From Maniola hyperantus (lineage: Eukaryota; Arthropoda; Insecta; Lepidoptera; Nymphalidae), in NCBI RefSeq assembly GCF_902806685.2, contig NC_048537.1:15894720-15958719 (forward strand): 64,000 nt of DNA. Direction: 5' to 3'. The first letter of the stretch is position 1, and every line of letters starts with the position of its first letter. The notes below the pieces were generated by a model. It saw only the letters and a program-made list of their open reading frames with translations, was not told the DNA's origin and searched no databases. The position numbers and the translations under genes are program-made. This document shows positions 32,683 to 41,668 of this stretch, one piece after another.

Positions 32683-32850
32683 TCTGTTAGTCTGCAACCC
32701 AGGTGGAAGCGGGTGCATCATGCGGGGTGGCCAGCAGGCGCGATGCCATACTCTCCATGCCGCTCGGCACCCGCTCTCGATTAGGACGCGTCCGCGCGTC
32801 GTCCGTCCAATTTCTTGTAAATATTAAGAGTTTGCTCTGCACGTTTTGGC
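32683..32850 (+). other. Possible host exon (weak)
   Basis: A GC-rich patch after a strong-looking 3' splice site (pyrimidine tract TCCTTTATTTCTTCTGTTAG, 32671-32690) in otherwise AT-rich DNA. Three frames are partly open. One starts CNPGGSGCIMRGGQQARC and stops at about 32850; another reads on to 32892. No family is recognised and no partner exon can be joined. It could equally be an old element fragment. Confidence 0.2.
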
Positions 32851-33107
32851 CGCCTCGCAGGGCGCAACCGCTCCCACCTGGGCCTCAGACTTAGACCTTG
32901 CTTGATGCTTTTTTCCCAATTTAAGGATCTAGGTCAACGAGGAGTTACCCTTTGTATAGGTTTTCAACAATTTGATATAAATTTGAACTAAATATATCCA
33001 CGCTATCTTGAAGAAAAGGGTCAGCCCTTTTGCTCATGACAGACAACGAACAACGAAGTGAAACTTATAAAGGTTCCTGTTTTCGTTTTCAGGTACGGAT
33101 ACCAAAA

Positions 33108-35204
33108 AAATGACTGGTACCTAAAACCAAAACAATTCATCACAGCTTTCTGTCCACATCGTTCAAGTCTCACGTGAGACTAACTTCCTGATATTGCCTT
33201 TTCTTCGGCCATTTTCTGATTTATGGGGTAGAGGTTTTTACCTTTATTTATCACGAGTCACGAGCGATTTCCCCTATGTCAGATGTTTTTGTTTTATCGC
33301 TGGGAGCTGTTTGGTTTATTCAGAATTGTGCGCAAGATTGTGTTTGACAAAACGGTTATGTAGTTCTTTTTGCTCAAACGATACACTGTCCCTAGAGATA
33401 CTTAAATTTTTTTAATAGTTGTTTTCGAGTTAAATGCTGGTACGTTCGCAGATATTTTAGGGTTATGATTAGCTCATGACTAGCCTGTTTTGCATGTTCA
33501 CATTTTGATCTACTTTGGTCTATGGACTGCATGCCTGAATGAAAATATTTACCGTACTTACGAGTAGGTACCTCTTATTTCGCAAACGAAATTCCGCTTG
33601 ATTGAGACCCCGTGTAAAAGTCTAAGCAAAGTCAGTCACCCTAACCCGGCGTCCTAATTGGCAAAGATCGTACGATGGCGCGATGAGTTCGATATCGCAC
33701 GATAAGTTTAAACATACAAATTTCTTCTATGATAATGTTGAAATTATTTATCTCACGGGAATGAAGAAATATTTCAATGAAAAAACATTTTGCAAATTAA
33801 AAAATTAGTCGGTATTTTTACCAAGTTTAAAATTACAAATAGCTCAGTTAAAAAATCCCATTTCTGGGTCAGGTCAGAGTCTTTCCACATCTCTTTAGCA
33901 AGTCAATACATTTGAAAAGTCTACGAGCGAAATATGTAAGAGTTTTATTTTATTTACGCGACGAATTGCGAATGCTAAGACAGCATAAATGTTTTATTCG
34001 TTTTCTATTTGCACGGGAGATATTTGATTCGCGTCTCGGGTAGTGCACTCAGGCGAGGTTGAGTAAGGGAAAGTAATTCATTTATCAAACATTCCAGTTT
34101 CGTGATAGACGGTGTCAGTGGCGCTTCCCTAATGCACCACCGGAAGGGGTCGACAATTTGTCTTTCATTTCCTTTTAAACTTCCATTGTGTCCATTAAAG
34201 CATTCCTGTCATATTTTTAATTACATCTTTTTGAAAGAAAAGCATAAATTTGAATGAAAAGACCTGATTATTGAGACTGCCAGATGCGAAGATTGCCAGA
34301 CTTCATACACATCTCAAAACATGGAGAACTCTCAGGAATACAGATTTCTTTTCGTTCAGTTTTACAAAAATAAAATACCTATACTTAACATGTTTCTAAA
34401 ATTTTCCAACAAACTTTTAACGTGAACTTTCAAGCAAGATGTATAATGAGACAAAGTTTATCTTCTTCCTTATCCTTTTCAAACTTTTCCCAACAGCTTT
34501 CGCAGTCGTGTAGAATATCTAATACAAAGAACCTTTGACGCAAAAAGCAGCGTTCCGCCTGATAAATATGTTATAGTCTCAAGGGATTCGACGATATTAA
34601 CCGTCCCTGCCTCTTAAAGTGTCACCCTTAAATATAAGATAAACCTGAATATTTACTTATGAATGCTTGTGACAAAACATCGATCCCGGCCAAACTTTTA
34701 GCTTTTCAGAGTTGTATACATTTCAAGCAATTAAAGCACGTGGCAGTTTTACCGATAAGGTGGCAGGTAACTATGGCTACAGCCGAAACCATCAGACTAA
34801 CAAACTTTTCAACAAAAACACTTTGCAAAGCTAATTCTACGGCGTAATCGAGTCATTATCAGCCATTGTCAGCACCACTTTTCCGGCGTCATTTATTTGT
34901 AGGGTCCTCTGATTTTCTCTCTTTTTGTTTCAAAGATTTGCTTCTGCTAATTTTAATTTAACGTTTTACGTTTGCGTTAAAGTTTGTTTTACACTGTTCG
35001 CTTCAATTTCGACCCGGAATAAACAAATCCAATCGTAAGGATTGCTTTCTGCTTTCATATCTTAACCCGCCTTTATTGCGTTTCTTTTATCTTTCCTTTT
35101 TTATCGTGGCTTTTCGAACTTCGCTCTCATATTAACGTTACCTGTCGTCGAATAATATGCAAAAGTTAGTAACATTTTAGTACCTACCCTGGTTATTCTC
35201 TATG
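33108..35204. other. Longest repeat-poor stretch in the window
   Basis: About 2 kb of AT-rich sequence without visible repeat copies or convincing ORFs. This is the best candidate for original intronic or intergenic host DNA. Confidence 0.4.
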
Positions 35205-35515
35205 ACAGAGATAAATTCCGCGGTAAGAAGTAGCCTGTTCACGTATCTAAAATGGCAAAAATTCAAGAGTTTTACCTGTGAAAAGGTGACATAGCAGACT
35301 TCGCAATAAAATAATTTCTTATATGTTATTCTGTTATAAATAAAATATGACTGACAAATTCCGCAGTAAAGTAATTTACTCTAAAATGCGCGCTACCTCT
35401 GCCCTGTGCCAAAAATTCAAAAATTTCAGGGGGCCTTACCTGTGAAAAGGTAATATAACCAGCAGACTTCGCATTGAATGTGTATAAAAGAATTTCATAC
35501 GTTATCTGAGATAAA
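35205..35515 (+). repeat. Diverged tandem duplication, about 150 bp
   Basis: 35205-35335 and 35350-35515 share AAATTCCGCGGTAA/AAATTCCGCAGTAA, TCTAAAATG, CAAAAATTCAA, TTACCTGTGAAAAGGT and GCAGACTTCGCA in the same order, with indels. Confidence 0.7.
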
Positions 35516-36059
35516 TGAAACTGCGCTACGAACAGGAACGGTGTAATAAGCAATCGTAATTACCGTATGCTGTAGCTATAACCGGTAGGAGATAGAGCCC
35601 AGGTTTCCGCCGGGACGTGGCGCGCGAAACGAGGGCATATCCGGGGCGGACGGATGGCAATGCTGGGTATTCGCAGATCGTCCTAATGACGAGCAGGACG
35701 TGCTTATGTTCTAGATAACTGACTTTATTTTAATCACAGACCACAATTTATAGACGCCTTATAGCCGGACACCCCCGATCGCTAAGCTTAGGCAGTTGCT
35801 TAGCATAAAAGTCTGCCCACGCTCGTTCGGTACCCTCATTCCGCACTTTGTTTTGATTACGTGACTTTTGAGTCCACCAATGACAACAAAGCATTCTTCC
35901 ATGTCCCCTGCCAACATTTTACGATTTTGTTTACATGCAAAACCTTGTATATGCGTACTCTTGAGGTTCAATTCTCTGTAGTTTAAAAAAAACCTTTTGT
36001 AATATATGGCATTGAAGGCGGATATGTTATGGAGCAAAATGTATATAATATAGTAAACT

Positions 36060-36081
36060 TTGCCTGCCTGCCTGCCTGCCA
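36060..36081. repeat. (TGCC)n microsatellite
   Basis: Five TGCC units directly before the truncated repeat P at 36082. Confidence 0.85.
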
Positions 36082-36179
36082 TCATAGTTTTTGAATTATC
36101 GTGCAAAATGTCGAAAAGATACGACTGTAGTACGGAACCCTCATTGCGCGAGCCTGACTCGCACTTGGCCGGTTTTTTT
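36082..36179 (+). repeat. Interspersed repeat P, last 98 bp
   Basis: From ATAGTTTTTGAATTATCGTG to CGCGAGCCTGACTCGCACTT and GGCCGGTTTTTTT. Confidence 0.82.
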
Positions 36180-36319
36180 ATTTAAATTAAAACTTAAAGC
36201 GTAGCTAACTTAAAGACTAGTTCAATGGTGCTTTTAGATAATAGACGAATTCTAAGTTTCAAACAACAGTAATCTTAGTAGTAATTTTGCATGCTAGATT
36301 AGCTACTAGATAGTTAATT

Positions 36320-36415
36320 CCTGAAAGGCATCTTCCTCTGGTGCTGCAAATGTTCATGGGCGGCGGTAATCACTTAACATCAGGTGACCCGCCTGCTCGT
36401 TTGCTCGGTAACTCT
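36320..36415 (+). repeat. Repeat S
   Basis: CTGAAAGGCATC...CTGGTGCTGCAAATG...ATCACTTAACATCAGGTGAC...CTGCTCGTTTGCTCGG. Partner at 32005-32125. Confidence 0.65.
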
Positions 36416-36689
36416 ATTTGAAAAAGATTTAAACAATGTAAAATTTTGTATTTAACGTTGTTTGTATTTCGTGACCTGAAAATGGCAGGAGCGATGTTAT
36501 CGGACGGGCTGATAACAAAATTGCATACGAAATGTCACATCCGTAATACAGAAGCTTATATAATGGTTCATTTTGTAGTTTTTATTTGACTAGAATTCTC
36601 CCGTTTTGCTATTTGCAGTAGGTACGTTATTACAATTTATAACTGTTTAGTACATAAAAGCGAGAGATTAGTAGTTAGTAGAAGACTTC

Positions 36690-36822
36690 TCTCTCTCTCT
36701 TCTTCTTCTTATTTTGCTTTGTGTCTATTACTGTCTCTCTCTCTAGCCGCTGTTACGTGTGACGTTTAACTGCAACGATCGCGAGCTCTATGATCGTGAT
36801 GAGATACGTAATCAACCCGCTG
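36690..36822. mobile_element. GGGTGATTACGTA-family MITE, partial
   Basis: Shares TCTCTCTAGCCGCTGTTACG, GTGTGACGTTT and GAGATACGTAATCA with the complete copy at 46195-46389. The left end is missing. Confidence 0.7.
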
Positions 36823-36845
36823 TTCTCATTAGGGTGTCGTCGATG

Positions 36846-36848
36846 AAT

Positions 36849-36879
<31 letters not shown>

Positions 36880-36880
36880 A
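36846..36880. repeat. (GAT)n microsatellite
   Basis: About 11 GAT units. Confidence 0.9.
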
Positions 36881-37115
36881 AGAAATAAATTAGATTGACT
36901 GTCTAGGATCTTTGTTAAGTATAGGTACTTACCAAAAGATTTTTACATTTCATGTAAGGCTCCAGTTAAGTATACCAAAAGTTTTTATTTCATTTAATGT
37001 AAGGCTCCGGTCACTTATAGCATTTCACAGCAAAAAATTAAGGATTCTATTTTTACATTCTTAGAAATCCTTAGAAACTTGGCAGGTATAGCCTACAAGA
37101 AATATAAAAAACTTG

Positions 37116-37215
37116 CTCTGGGGGCACCACTAGTGTATGGTCTATGGTCACTAAGTACAAGGCCTTGTTCAAATTAGTTCCACCGGTTTTCCGCAATATG
37201 CCGAGGTGTTTTATT
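37116..37215 (+). repeat. Repeat R, copy 2
   Basis: See 29481-29583. About 85% identical by eye. Confidence 0.75.
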
Positions 37216-38489
37216 TTTCTGCTTCATACTTTAAGTACTTTTCCAAACTGTACACAAACTGTTTTAAATCATGTTTGAAAAAATGTGTAGGTATTCTTCT
37301 TCTTCTACTTTGTGGCTATGCAGGTTCTTGGTATCCCTGTATCACTGCGACCGTCTCCGATCTATTGTGTTTGCCTCCACTTCACACTTCCTTGTCAAAT
37401 CCTGTGGCCGCCAAATACAGCAGTACCTTCTTGACTGGAATTGAAGTAACATCCTCAGGGTAATGATATGAAAATATGTGTAGATATGGTTAAAATGTTA
37501 TATTTTATACTGGACGCCATTTTGGTGTAATTGATTATGAGTTGTTTGGTTTACGCTTACTGAGGTCCGCTTTGATGCGGCATAAGCTTAACCGCCCAAA
37601 ATATCGATAATATCATTTGATTTTCAGCCGTTTGCACGCTGTCGATGTTTTGGCAATATATTGCGTCCCATTAATTTCGTGAGTGGCTATTGGCGAATGT
37701 AGCGTTTTATGAAGTATTTTGTTGGTAGCTAATTTCGTGACAGATAGTTGAATGTTTCATTAATTATAACTGTTGAATAGAAGCAGGCGTTATTTTGCGG
37801 ATATCCATGATATACAATGAACTAAAAGCTTAATTTGCTATAATCCGCTGAAACAGGTCAAATCTGTATGGTGCAACAATCAGCATGCGATATGCACCGC
37901 CCGCCCTCCCACTGCTAAACATGCAGGAGAAACCAGCCACCCAGGCAAGCAATACGCACCACCACCACGCAGCACCACCCAAATCCCAAAACACACTCGA
38001 CGCACGTTTCGTCCCGACACCGGAGCATCCTCTTGTAAGGTCTATCATCTTCTGAGGATGATGTTCCGGGGATGAGCTGATCATGATGATGATGAACAGG
38101 AGTCAAACTCCGCAGAAGTCCAGGAATATTCTCCGTAGTAATCTGATCAATGTTATTATAAGGAACTTAACAAACTGTCGCACGTAGGCTATTAAGTACA
38201 TATTAACTATTAACTTCTAGTTCAGCTCCGCGTCGTAATTTCGCCGGGAGTTGTGGCTCATTAAATTCATAAGTATGCACACCCTGTTTTAACTAAGACC
38301 TACATAAGTAACTATGAACTTTATTGCAATAGTTTTTTTAAATTATTCGAAGACAAGTTAGCCCTTGTCTTTCTAAGTCAGGTAATACAACTTGGGAGAA
38401 ACAACTTCGGCAAGGATGCTGATAAAAGAATACAGCTGCGCTGACCAGCATTTGGAAATTCGTCGATACCCCAAAGCCTAAAGACGAAA
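37216..38489. other. Unassigned, with a C-rich tract
   Basis: 37890-38020 is C-rich on the plus strand (ACCACCACCACGCAGCACC, CCCAAATCCCAAAACACACT), followed by GATGATGATG. It looks like an interspersed repeat end but no second copy is in this window. Confidence 0.4.
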
Positions 38490-38880
38490 GTCTTTAACGA
38501 TGTGTCCTACCTGTTATTACATGGTGCTAAAGAGCGGGCTAAGTTGGGTGTTTCTCTGAGGGACAAAATCCGTAACGAAGAAATCCGTAGGAGAACCAAA
38601 ATAACTGACATATCTCAACGAATTAGCAAGCTGAAGTAGCAGTGGTTAGGCATGTCTGTCGCAAAACCGATGGCCGCTGGGGCAGACGTGTTCTAGAGTG
38701 GAGACCGCGTACCAGCAAGCGTAGTCTAGGACGACCTTCAACCCGCTGGACTGACACCTTAAGAAGATAGCAGGAAGTGGGTGGATGTGGAAGTGGACGA
38801 CTGTGTGTGGTAGTATACCTATGTCCAGCAGTGGACGCAAACAGGCTGATTGCAGTGCTAACCCTCCTGTATGATGATAA
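38490..38880 (+). pseudogene. RTE-type LINE 3' relic
   Basis: Plus-strand pieces include GVSLRDKIRNEEIRRRTK, then TDGRWGRRVLEWRPRTSKRS and LGRPSTRWTDTL, followed by YLCPAVDAN-like sequence and a GATGATAATAATGA tail. An in-frame TAG (AAGCTGAAGTAG near 38638) and indels show it is dead. Confidence 0.8.
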
Positions 38881-38993
38881 TAATGACAAAATTCTTCAGA
38901 AAATTTCAAAAAAGGCTCAGCAATAACGAGTTAGCTGCTACATTATTATTCATAAGCGGAAGTTATTTAGGTGTCAGCAAGCTGTGAGCGTGA

Positions 38994-39270
38994 TAAAAAA
39001 GGCGGTCAAGTGCGAGTCGGACTCGCACACGAAGGGTTCCGTACCATGCTAAAGAAATAATACTTTTCTTCTTTTTTGTGATGTTAGTCATGTAACAATA
39101 AATTGACGGTTTTCGGATTTTTACGTTTACTTGTGGTATAAGACATTTCATAATTCCAAATACCCTACAGGTTTTAATTTCCTTGACGCGACTTGACAGA
39201 CACGACAGACCCACAGATATCGAAGTGGTCCTCTATAAGGGTTCCTTTTGAGGTACGGAACCTTAAAAAT
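38994..39270 (-). repeat. Interspersed repeat P, shortened internally
   Basis: GGTCAAGTGCGAGTCGGACT hairpin end at the left, GAGGTACGGAACCTTAAAAA at the right. About 150 bp of the usual interior is absent. Confidence 0.78.
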
Positions 39271-40083
39271 TACAATTCCCAGCACTACTCGCTTCAAGAT
39301 AAAGGTGGGTACAAATGAATTTACATGAGCGTCTCAAGTTAGCGACAACGCAGTTTAAGACAGGTGATTTATTGTACTCCTTATACGAGACTCGAGAGTG
39401 GGGAATACGTCTGCATTCATAAGGGCTGATGAAAATGGAAATGAGGACTAATTGCTTGCTAATATAGCTTTAAGTAAGCGGCCAAATTGAGTGGAATAGA
39501 CGGGCGGACAAAAGACGGACGGACGGACGGACAGACACATATGTACATTGTACAACGAAGTGATCCTATAAGAGTTTCTTTTTTCCTTTTGAGTTACGGA
39601 ACCTTAAAAATTAAAATTCCCAGCACTACTCGCGTCAAGATAAAGGTACAAATGAATTTACATGAGCTTCTCAAGCTAGCGACGGCGCAGTTTAAGACAG
39701 GTGATTTATTGTACTCCTTATACGAGACTCGAGAGCCGGGAATACGTCTGCATTCGTAGGGGCTGATGAGAATGGAAATGAGGGCTAATTGCTTGCTCAC
39801 ATGCCTTTATGTAAGCGGCCAAACTAAGTGTTTAAAGGTTTTAAATAATGTTGCAGCCTAAAATGGAGCGCGTTATTAACTCTTGACTTGAAGGTACCTA
39901 TATTAAAATTAGAGGGGAAAACTGTTATCGGATTGGGCGTTCCGTTTCCTAGCGGTTCAAATTAGAAACGAATCTATCTAAGAAAGTATAAATTTTTAGT
40001 TATTTATAAGGGCTGATGAGAATGGAAATGAGGAATAATTGCTTGCTCATGTGCCTTTAAGTAAGCGGCCTAACTGAGTGGGT
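39190..40083 (+). repeat. Local duplication: two ~335-bp units plus a 75-bp third piece
   Basis: 39278 and 39619 both begin CCCAGCACTACTCGC and stay alike through GTTTAAGACAGGTGATTTAT, GAGACTCGAGAG, AATACGTCTGCATTC, GGGCTGATGA and AAGTAAGCGGCC. Offset 337-341 bp. Each unit is preceded by the same repeat-P end. GGGCTGATGAGAATGGAAAT to AAGCGGCC recurs a third time at 40010-40083. Confidence 0.85.
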
Positions 40084-40192
40084 AACCCCGGGTGGGTGGG
40101 CCCCGCCCTGTCACCTGTGCTCGCCCGCACTGAGTTAGCGCGGGGGCTGTGCGGGTCCGCGGGGCCAGCAATCTCGACCTGTCACGTACTAT
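40081..40192. mobile_element. GCGACAGGTCGAG-family TIR element, broken copy
   Basis: CTCGCCCGCACTGAGTTAGC, GCGGGGGCTGTGCG and CTCGACCTGTCACG match 5321-5482. The left terminal repeat is absent. Confidence 0.7.
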
Positions 40193-40385
40193 ACATCCAA
40201 ATCTGTTCAGGCATTTAGAAGTTATTGTTGCGGACGGGAGCTTCATGCCACGCGCAGCGCTGGCAGTGACTAATGCTGATTGGACGCCCGCCGACACCTC
40301 CGCGCCCCGCTACGACTTCACCACCCGCGATCGCCTTGTCTCCCGCTCGGCACGACCGTATGCGCTTGCCGAGTGGGAGAATTAG
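40193..40385 (+). other. Possible C-terminal exon just upstream of the LINE (weak)
   Basis: A GC-rich open stretch between a TIR-element relic and the LINE. The plus frame reads EVIVADGSFMPRAALAVTNA, then YDFTTRDRLVSRSARPYALA and ends AEWEN-stop (TAG 40383-40385), followed by AT-rich sequence like a 3' UTR. If it is a gene end, the LINE landed 20-30 bp past the stop. The family is not recognised. The frame also extends back into repeat DNA, so the true 5' limit is unknown. Confidence 0.25.
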
Positions 40386-40405
40386 ATATAAGCTCAATTT
40401 TTAAT

Positions 40406-40417
40406 GTATAGCCTCAC
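40406..40417. repeat. Left target-site duplication of the LINE
   Basis: GTATAGCCTCAC, identical to 44815-44826. The joined empty site would read ...TTTTTAAT-GTATAGCCTCAC-TTCGCC.... Confidence 0.93.
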
Positions 40418-41668
40418 CAGAAGCGAAAGCTGAAGGCCTCCAAGTCCCACGCAAACCCACCTAAAAAGGTGGGCGTTGCAGCCCCTTCAGGGCCCGGTAC
40501 TCAACCCACAACCTCCCAGGCAACCCCCGAGGAGGAGTCGGAAGACTCCCCCATGGAGGATTCGCCAAGGGAAAAGGTCCCTCCCCTTTTTATTAGGGAA
40601 AAACTCAGCTGGCAGCGCATCTTGCCACTGTTAGACCAGCGGGGCATCTCGTTCACGAGTGCCCGCTCGACCGCCATTGGAATCAAAGTCCAATGTCCGA
40701 CTTCAGGCGACCATCGCCTCCTCACCAAGACTCTCCGTCAAGAGAATGTAGGGTTCCATACCTACGCTCTTCCCGACGAACGCGTTCTACGCGTAGTCAT
40801 TCGCGGCCTTCCGAAGGAGCTCGATACAGAGCTCATCAAGACAGACCTCCTTTCCCAGGAGCTGCCAGTCCTGGAGGTTCACAGGATGTATCATCCTAGA
40901 ACCAAAGTCCCTTACGAGATGGTGCTCGTAACTTTAGAACTTTCCCCCGCGGGTAAAAAAGTTAATAATATAACCTCAGTGTGTCGCCTTACTGGCCTCA
41001 AAATAGAGCCCCCCCGTAACCGCGGCAGGATGGGCCAATGCCATCGCTGCCAGATGTACGGCCATTCCGCAAGGAATTGTTTCGCCCACCCTAGGTGCGT
41101 AAAGTGCCTAGGGGACCACGGCACCTCCGACTGCCCCAGGAAGCAACCAACCGAGGAGCCCCCGAGCTGTGTTCTTTGCAGGTCTCAAGGGCATACCGCG
41201 AACTATCGCGGATGCCCTAAAGCCCCCAAGGAGCAAAAGCGAAGGGTCAAACCGGCCGGCCGCAAACCTACTGCAGCTCCCCAACCCACCCAAAAATTCG
41301 TCCCTGCGCCGGCTCCGGCCACCAACGCATGGGACAAACCCCTTCCCAGGACTAACCCTCCTGCGCCCAAGCCCACCCAGGCACCCCCGGCCAAGCCCGC
41401 CCAACCAGCCCCGGCCAAGCCCGCCCAACCAGCCCCGGCCAAGGCTTCCGCGTCTACGCCTAAGCCCCAGCCCCAGCCAGAGCAACCGCTCCATACATCC
41501 GCAGCGGCAAACGCTGCGGATAATCTCAAATTAATAGAAACCGTCCTCGCCTCTATTGACATAGTGGAGATGGAAATTTTCGCCCGGACCTTCAGGGAAG
41601 ATCCCAAAACAGCCATTACCCAACACTTGGGTCTACTCATCTCCATAAATAACCTTAAAAACCTATAA
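40418..41668 (+). CDS. LINE ORF1, gag-like nucleic-acid-binding protein (5'-incomplete)
   Basis: The frame is open from 40412 and meets no ATG until 40553, so a GTG-initiated start at 40469 would be an artefact; the true start was probably lost by 5' truncation. Numbered from the GTG at 40469 (399 codons), the protein has an acidic Ser/Pro-rich N-terminus, an RRM/PRE_C2HC-like region at about 100-170, and three zinc knuckles: CHRCQMYGHSARNC (191-204, CX2CX4HX4C), CVKCLGDHGTSDC (210-222) and CVLC...H...C (234-249). A basic stretch and a Pro/Ala/Lys-rich linker follow. The linker holds a 24-bp tandem duplication (about 41395-41442) encoding KPAQPAPA twice. In this family ORF1 binds element RNA to form the RNP. 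The stop codon overlaps the ORF2 start as TAATG. Confidence 0.9.
   Translation, partial: QKRKLKASKSHANPPKKVGVAAPSGPGTQPTTSQATPEEESEDSPMEDSPREKVPPLFIREKLSWQRILPLLDQRGISFTSARSTAIGIKVQCPTSGDHRLLTKTLRQENVGFHTYALPDERVLRVVIRGLPKELDTELIKTDLLSQELPVLEVHRMYHPRTKVPYEMVLVTLELSPAGKKVNNITSVCRLTGLKIEPPRNRGRMGQCHRCQMYGHSARNCFAHPRCVKCLGDHGTSDCPRKQPTEEPPSCVLCRSQGHTANYRGCPKAPKEQKRRVKPAGRKPTAAPQPTQKFVPAPAPATNAWDKPLPRTNPPAPKPTQAPPAKPAQPAPAKPAQPAPAKASASTPKPQPQPEQPLHTSAAANAADNLKLIETVLASIDIVEMEIFARTFREDPKTAITQHLGLLISINNLKNL

Noticed and set aside
40469..40471. GTG start for LINE ORF1
   Set aside because: The frame is open further upstream, and the TSD shows the element begins at 40418 without its initiator.
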